A stretch of DNA of 9,613 bases, from NCBI GenBank assembly GCA_003506095.1, contig DNWZ01000684.1, positions 1 to 9,613 of the forward strand, read 5' to 3'. This DNA is from Planctomycetaceae bacterium (GTDB taxonomy: Bacteria; Planctomycetota; Planctomycetia; Pirellulales; Pirellulaceae). Position 1 is the stretch's first letter. Every line of letters begins with the position of its first letter. A program made the translations under genes and the position numbers. This document shows positions 5,641 through 9,613 of this stretch, piece by piece. Below the pieces are notes generated by a model that searched no databases, had not been told where the DNA came from, and saw only the letters and a program-made list of their open reading frames with translations.

Positions 5641-8184
5641 TCAAAAAGAAGCGTTCACTTTAACATCGACATCCGCATCGCCCGGCGCATCATCGTCCAG
5701 CCGGTTTTGGCGTTGTTTTTCCAACCGATCGGGCATCAGGTTTGCGTCGCCACTGGGTACATCGATTGCCGGTCGCGTGAGATGCACGATAACGACCGCG
5801 CCCGAGGTTTGCTGCGCCGGTTCGGGCGAGATGGTCATCCCCGGCAGTGGCATTTCACACCTGGCCACCAACCGCGTCGCACCCGGCGGCAGCGTTTCGC
5901 CGCGCAACATCGGCGACATCAATTGCTGCAGATCCAAGGGCAGGTCGTTGGGTAGGCTGACCGTCCCCGACTGGCTCCAGCGAACGCGAACTCTCGCCCC
6001 TGCGGCGCAGGTGCCCAAGTTGGCGACTTTCAGACTGCCGTCTTTTTCCCGACCGATGACCCAGCAATCCAGCAATTCAAACTGCGTGTTGTTTCGCAGC
6101 GAATCGTTCCGCAACTGAACACTGCCGCCCATATCGAGAATCTGTTCGGCATGAAAAATAAGCGTTCGATTGGATGCGACGCTCACGCCCGAAAGGATCG
6201 GCCCATCGGCGAATCCATAACGGAGCGTTACGGGCTCACGTTCTTCATCCCCCGGCTTCACCTGCCCAAGAATCCCGAACGGGGCGACGGCGGCGTCCGG
6301 TGAATCAAACGCAAAGTCGTATCTGCGAGACAGCGAGTTGTACAACGAAATGAACCGCGTTGCGTGAGCACGAGAATACTCGGGCTGCATCTCCAAAATC
6401 GCAATTTCGGTACGGCTGCGAGCAAAGCCGACATCCAAACTGGCTCCGCGAGCGATCCAAGCTGCTCCGCCCAGCCCGATCACCGGCACCGCCAACCAAG
6501 CCCACTCCAGCCTCCCCAAAACTCGAAAGAAGAGATAATTCAGCGGCACCAAGACGGCCAAATAAATCGCTAGCGCCTTGATCACGAATGGACGTGGCGG
6601 GATCACAATACCGGATTGTGATCTCAACGTCGCGCGTGCCAAAATCGCCACATCGCTGTCGTCTCGCCAACTGCCCATCCCGGCGATCGGGTGCGCCACA
6701 AACTCGGCCCCCTGAAACGAGCCAGGTTTTTTCGCCGGATCGACTTCTGGCGGTTCACTAGCGGCCGATTGGATCGCTTCGCCGCGTCCCAGCGCAGACG
6801 GCTGGTTAACAGAGTCTGCCACCGCCGATGCTTTCACCAATCGGCCATCGCGCGCCATCAATCTCAACCCCGTGTTTGTCGACGCATCCGCGATTCGGCT
6901 CGCTTTGTCATCGGCAAATCGTTGTCGAACCACGTCGTCAATGGTGACATATTTGCGAGGCGGCCGACCAAGCACTGCGGCATTGAAGAAACTGTCGCGG
7001 CTGCGCCAACCGAGCATCCAATCGGATGTTAGATCGAATCTCGACAGGATCACCTGGCCGCTGCCGACTTGGCGTCTGAGCATCAGGTCGCTGGTATCAC
7101 GAACGGAAACCGCGTCGGGATGAACTTGGCCATCGACCTGAAGTCGTGCCGAGCGTTCGCGTGCGATCGCCACTTGCTGTTGCGTCGTGGTGTCGCCCGT
7201 GACACTCCAACTTTCCAGCAAGTCGGCAACTGACGCTGCATCCAGTTCCCCATTGCCTTGGATTTCCATCGGCATCAGCGGCCCCAAGTTGCTCCGCGTC
7301 AGTTCGATTCCTGCACCGGTTCCATTGATGATCAAACGGCCGCCAAAGTGTACCCAGTCGATCATCGCGCGGGTCTGCTGGACCGTTAACGTCGATGGGT
7401 CAAGATCGTCCCACAGCAAGACGGCGGTGCTGGTCCAGTCGAACATTGTTTCAGGCAATGTCAGTAACCCCTCGGTTTTGGGCAGCACCAATCGATAGTT
7501 GGTGGGCGTTTCGCTAGCAAGTTCGCTCTCATCCTGATCCACTGGCGGGCGAATCCAGTCCGCAGTCTGCAGCGACGAAAATCGCTCCGGGCGTTTCGTC
7601 AAAACGATGAAGAAATACTCTTGCGGTTGCAGCATTGAAACCGACCGCTGGACAAAGTCCGGCAATGTCGCTGGCGTGCTAGAAACGAATTGGCCGCTCA
7701 GCAAGGCTTGGGTATTGCGATTGACCGATCGAGGAAGTCCGGCCAGCAATCTTGCGTCAAATCGCTTGGTGCGCATTTGCGGCAACACGGCCGGACGTTC
7801 GCTCAGCAGTGGAACAAGTATTTTTTCTCCCGCTACGCTGTCAGCGGGCGTGCTGAGGTCAAAGCTGTCGACCACGTTCGCTTGCGGTTGCAGTTCGATG
7901 CGTTGCCGCAGCAAGCCACGGTGGTCCGCTCGATTGGCTCGTATCGTTTCACTGGCCGTAAACCAGTGCCCTGGCTTGACGCCCATCTGTCCTGGGGTGT
8001 TTCCCAGCGGCAGGGCCTGAATGCCGCCAAAGTTAAACTCACTGGACACTTCTGGAGGTGGCGGTGGTGGTGGGTTGCTGGCTTGGCCCGGTAATCGACA
8101 ACCATCGCAGCCAACCCACAATGGCAGCGTCAGCAAAGTCCAAATCAGCAGTGTCGGCCCGAACCGACCGCGGCGCGTTTGCAC
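5641..8184 (-). CDS. Large membrane-anchored protein with amidotransferase-like region, ABC partner candidate
   Basis: This 847-residue protein has no function I can name. The N-terminus is a signal/anchor (hydrophobic 11-25) ending LWVGC, so Cys26 could be lipidated, although Trp at -3 is unusual. A proline run (38-44) follows. Residues about 235-300 (VLLWDDLD, then Q-x-x-x-x-x-x-WVHFGGRLIINGTGAG) resemble the glutamine-amidotransferase-like fold seen in transporter-associated proteins, without a visible catalytic Cys. Two transmembrane segments (533-553 and 560-577) flank the pattern VPLNYLFFRVLGRLEWAWLAVP, which I recall from uncharacterised membrane proteins next to ABC ATPases. A beta-rich soluble part (about 590-805) and an acidic tail finish it. 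The start is GTG (8182-8184), directly abutting the TAG of the gene upstream, so coupling is likely. It may replace or assist the missing permease (inference). Confidence 0.82.
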   Translation of the reverse strand: MQTRRGRFGPTLLIWTLLTLPLWVGCDGCRLPGQASNPPPPPPPEVSSEFNFGGIQALPLGNTPGQMGVKPGHWFTASETIRANRADHRGLLRQRIELQPQANVVDSFDLSTPADSVAGEKILVPLLSERPAVLPQMRTKRFDARLLAGLPRSVNRNTQALLSGQFVSSTPATLPDFVQRSVSMLQPQEYFFIVLTKRPERFSSLQTADWIRPPVDQDESELASETPTNYRLVLPKTEGLLTLPETMFDWTSTAVLLWDDLDPSTLTVQQTRAMIDWVHFGGRLIINGTGAGIELTRSNLGPLMPMEIQGNGELDAASVADLLESWSVTGDTTTQQQVAIARERSARLQVDGQVHPDAVSVRDTSDLMLRRQVGSGQVILSRFDLTSDWMLGWRSRDSFFNAAVLGRPPRKYVTIDDVVRQRFADDKASRIADASTNTGLRLMARDGRLVKASAVADSVNQPSALGRGEAIQSAASEPPEVDPAKKPGSFQGAEFVAHPIAGMGSWRDDSDVAILARATLRSQSGIVIPPRPFVIKALAIYLAVLVPLNYLFFRVLGRLEWAWLAVPVIGLGGAAWIARGASLDVGFARSRTEIAILEMQPEYSRAHATRFISLYNSLSRRYDFAFDSPDAAVAPFGILGQVKPGDEEREPVTLRYGFADGPILSGVSVASNRTLIFHAEQILDMGGSVQLRNDSLRNNTQFELLDCWVIGREKDGSLKVANLGTCAAGARVRVRWSQSGTVSLPNDLPLDLQQLMSPMLRGETLPPGATRLVARCEMPLPGMTISPEPAQQTSGAVVIVHLTRPAIDVPSGDANLMPDRLEKQRQNRLDDDAPGDADVDVKVNASF

Positions 8185-8511
8185 CTACCAGCCCATGACC
8201 ATGTTGGATTCAATCGCCCGTCGCGCGTTCTCTAAATCGCTGCCGGTTTCCATCCGATACAGCCGAATCGCGTTGACTTTGTCGCCAGCGGACTTGCTGA
8301 GGCATTCACGAGCAACCGCACACGGGTCGAGCATCCGTTCAGTCAATCCCAGTGCCCCTTTGCTGATTACCCACGTATCGCGTGGCCGTTTGGTCAGTCG
8401 AACCACCGCATCGTAAGGGTACGCATCCAAAACAACTTCTCGGGCCGCAGCCTCGTCCACAGCCCATGTAATGATGATGTGGGAGTCGGTTTCTATCTCG
8501 AACAATGGCAT
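8185..8511 (-). CDS. Small protein with a C-terminal ribosomal L7/L12-like domain
   Basis: This 108-residue protein begins at ATG 8509-8511, chosen because GAGGGAG (8519-8525) sits 7 nt upstream; a GTG at 8569-8571 would add 20 residues but lacks a site. The N-terminal half (MPLFEIETDSHIIITWAVDE...) looks like a small alpha/beta domain that I do not recognise. Residues 78-101 (KVNAIRLYRMETGSDLENAR then RAIE) follow the C-terminal domain pattern of ribosomal bL12: K-V-x-x-I-K/R-x-x-R-x-x-T-G-x-x-L-x-x-A-K/R-x-x-V/I-E. In bL12 that surface contacts translation factors. The protein lacks the bL12 N-terminal dimerisation domain, so it is not the ribosomal protein itself. It is the first gene of the minus-strand operon, with zero spacing to the large membrane protein. 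The role is unknown; a regulatory or adaptor role is only a guess. Confidence 0.78.
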   Translation of the reverse strand: MPLFEIETDSHIIITWAVDEAAAREVVLDAYPYDAVVRLTKRPRDTWVISKGALGLTERMLDPCAVARECLSKSAGDKVNAIRLYRMETGSDLENARRAIESNMVMGW

Positions 8512-8518
8512 GGTGTTT

Positions 8519-8525
8519 CTCCCTC
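8519..8525 (-). promoter_or_regulatory. Strong ribosome binding site that fixes the start of the L7/L12-like gene
   Basis: Read on the minus strand, GAGGGAG lies 7 nt before ATG 8509-8511, near-ideal Shine-Dalgarno spacing. It supports the 108-residue protein over a longer GTG-started form. Confidence 0.75.
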
Positions 8526-8595
8526 GAACAATTGACTGGACCAACCCAATGGGATAGCGGCTACTAGCCACAAAGAGCTGTCGATGAGCAGGCCA

Positions 8596-8604
8596 ATTAT
8601 ACCA
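8596..8604 (-). promoter_or_regulatory. Extended -10 promoter for the minus-strand operon
   Basis: The minus strand reads TGGTATAAT, a consensus -10 hexamer with the TGn extension. No good -35 is found at 16-18 nt upstream, as is common for extended -10 promoters. Transcription would begin near 8589, giving a leader of about 78 nt before ATG 8511. Confidence 0.6.
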
Positions 8605-9009
8605 ACCCTTCGCCCACTACACTGCCCCTAACGGTCGCCACCCTCGCACATTTGTTATCATAACCTCTGCTCTCATTTCGGTCGCCACCAATCAATCGCA
8701 AAAATCGCTCGCCAACCGCATTGGAACTTCTGCCGGGCAGTCTGGCGGAGTCTTGAATTGAACCACCGACTGCCATGAAAAAAAATTCGACAGGGCGGAT
8801 GTCGCCGAGTTTCCGTATTTCACGCATTCGCTGGACAATATTCACGTGACATACTGCCAAACTGATTCACAATAGCTAACCTCGGTCCGCAAACCGGTCC
8901 GAATCAACACCAGCACCCTGATGGCTTGATCCGTAACCCTCGGATCGGATCGTCATGCGAGTTGCTCGGCCCGAATGCCCGCCTTATCGATTGCCCAGGA
9001 AACATTTGC

Positions 9010-9613
9010 GTGGAAGACTTACCGACCGACGAGCGCTCACCCGTCGTCAATGATCGGCAAACAAAATTCCCAATCGATGACCAAGCGTTCATCGAGGAGC
9101 TTTGGAATCAATATTATCTAAAGTTAAAACTCGCGGTTGCGGGTCGAGTCAGTGCGATCCGTCGACCGGTGGCAAACGAAAGTGAAATCGCACTCAGTGC
9201 GTTTCACAGTTTTGTCCAACGCGCCCGCGCTGGCCAATTCCCCGACATGGTCGATCAAGATGCGATGTGGCGATTGTTAAAAACGATCGCAATTCGCAAG
9301 GCCAATGACACACGAAAACAATTGCGAGCCGAGAAGCGTGGCGGTAACCGTACGACCTTGGGCCAAGCTGATTTGTCCCCTGATGACGACCGCTACGCTG
9401 GTGTTGACGCGGTAATCGCCAATGTGGATCCGCCATCGTTGGATGCCGAAGTTTCTGACTTGTTCAATTCGTTGATGGCAAAATTACCCGATGACCGCCA
9501 TCGCGACGCCATCCTGTTGAAACTGCAGGGCGCGCCTGTCGTCGTCATTGCCGAGTGTCTCGAAACGAGCACACGAACCGTGCAAAGATTGTTAAAACAA
9601 ATTGAACGACGCT
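9010..9613 (+). CDS. ECF-type RNA polymerase sigma factor, planctomycete style (3' end missing)
   Basis: Two hundred and one residues are visible; the frame stays open to the window end. Sigma factors of this family direct RNA polymerase to specific promoters. Region 2 spans about 28-108, with LWNQYYLKL (31-39), ESEIALSAFHSFVQRARAGQF (57-77) and WRLLKTIAIRKANDTRKQ (87-104), patterns I associate with planctomycete-expanded ECF-like factors. After a linker comes region 4 (about 145-201), with LPDDRHRDAILLKLQG and a helix-turn-helix at about 177-200 (IAECLETSTRTVQRLLKQI). The GTG at 9010-9012 is chosen because AGGA (8997-9000) lies 9 nt upstream and no ATG occurs earlier in frame; TTG codons at 8926 and 8962 are alternatives. 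Such factors often sit beside a serine/threonine kinase gene, which could lie just beyond the window. No anti-sigma factor is visible. Confidence 0.88.
   Translation, partial: MEDLPTDERSPVVNDRQTKFPIDDQAFIEELWNQYYLKLKLAVAGRVSAIRRPVANESEIALSAFHSFVQRARAGQFPDMVDQDAMWRLLKTIAIRKANDTRKQLRAEKRGGNRTTLGQADLSPDDDRYAGVDAVIANVDPPSLDAEVSDLFNSLMAKLPDDRHRDAILLKLQGAPVVVIAECLETSTRTVQRLLKQIERR

Larger units (their letters stand above)
8512..9009. other. 498-bp divergent intergenic region
   Basis: This separates the minus-strand operon from the plus-strand sigma factor gene. It contains the extended -10 promoter at 8596-8604, an inverted repeat GTTATCATAAC at 8654-8664, CTGCCGGGCAG at 8728-8738, the palindrome TCACGTGA at 8842-8849, and CGGTCCG twice 12 bp apart (8883-8889 and 8895-8901). 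No convincing promoter for the sigma factor and no convincing gene is visible. Confidence 0.55.

Noticed and set aside
8512..8571. 20-residue N-terminal extension of the L7/L12-like gene from a GTG
   Set aside because: No ribosome binding site precedes the GTG, while a strong one precedes the internal ATG at 8511.
8775..8849. 24-codon plus-strand frame beginning MKKNSTGRM
   Set aside because: There is no ribosome binding site and it is too short to separate from chance; it would need ribosome profiling.
8597..8860. 87-residue minus-strand frame upstream of the operon
   Set aside because: It has no recognisable content, and its end overlaps the extended -10 promoter assigned to the operon.

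Overview
The window looks like a piece of a planctomycete chromosome, probably from the Pirellulales (Rhodopirellula-like). This is inferred from family content, not from a search. The pointers are tandem clpP genes, a secreted WxxGxW-repeat protein with a long Arg/Pro tail, a planctomycete-style ECF sigma factor, a small protein ending in a ribosomal L7/L12-like domain, and moderate GC with many GATCG-type words.

Layout, left to right. Positions 1-1129 hold the end of one clpP gene and a complete second clpP gene, both on the plus strand and probably co-transcribed. They encode the proteolytic chambers of the Clp protease. A hairpin follows, inside a 453-bp gene-free stretch that also holds two more inverted repeats and a cluster of TTGAC words. 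Positions 1583-4000 (plus) encode a large exported protein: signal peptide, seven W-x-x-G-x-W motifs, a Tyr/Phe/His-rich section, then about 450 residues of disordered Arg/Asp/Pro/Ser-rich tail containing eight near-identical 9-residue repeats.

From 8511 down to 4033 there is a compact minus-strand operon of four genes: an L7/L12-CTD-like small protein, a large membrane-anchored or lipoprotein-like protein with a glutamine-amidotransferase-like region, an ABC-2-type ATPase, and a DUF2238/YjdF-like membrane protein. Gaps are 0, 9 and 21 nt, so expression is probably coupled. No classical ABC-2 permease is visible, so the ATPase partner is either the large membrane protein or something encoded elsewhere. 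A strong extended -10 promoter sits just upstream of the first gene. The operon converges with the WxxGxW gene. The two stop codons are separated by only 32 bp, and each lies in the loop of its own perfect hairpin.

After a 498-bp divergent intergenic region, an ECF sigma factor gene starts at 9010 on the plus strand and runs off the window. None of this amounts to a clearly new defence or mobile system. The most unusual points are the permease-less ABC operon with the L7/L12-like gene, the young 27-bp coding repeat, the stop-in-loop convergent hairpins, and the altered residue after the catalytic serine in the first ClpP.
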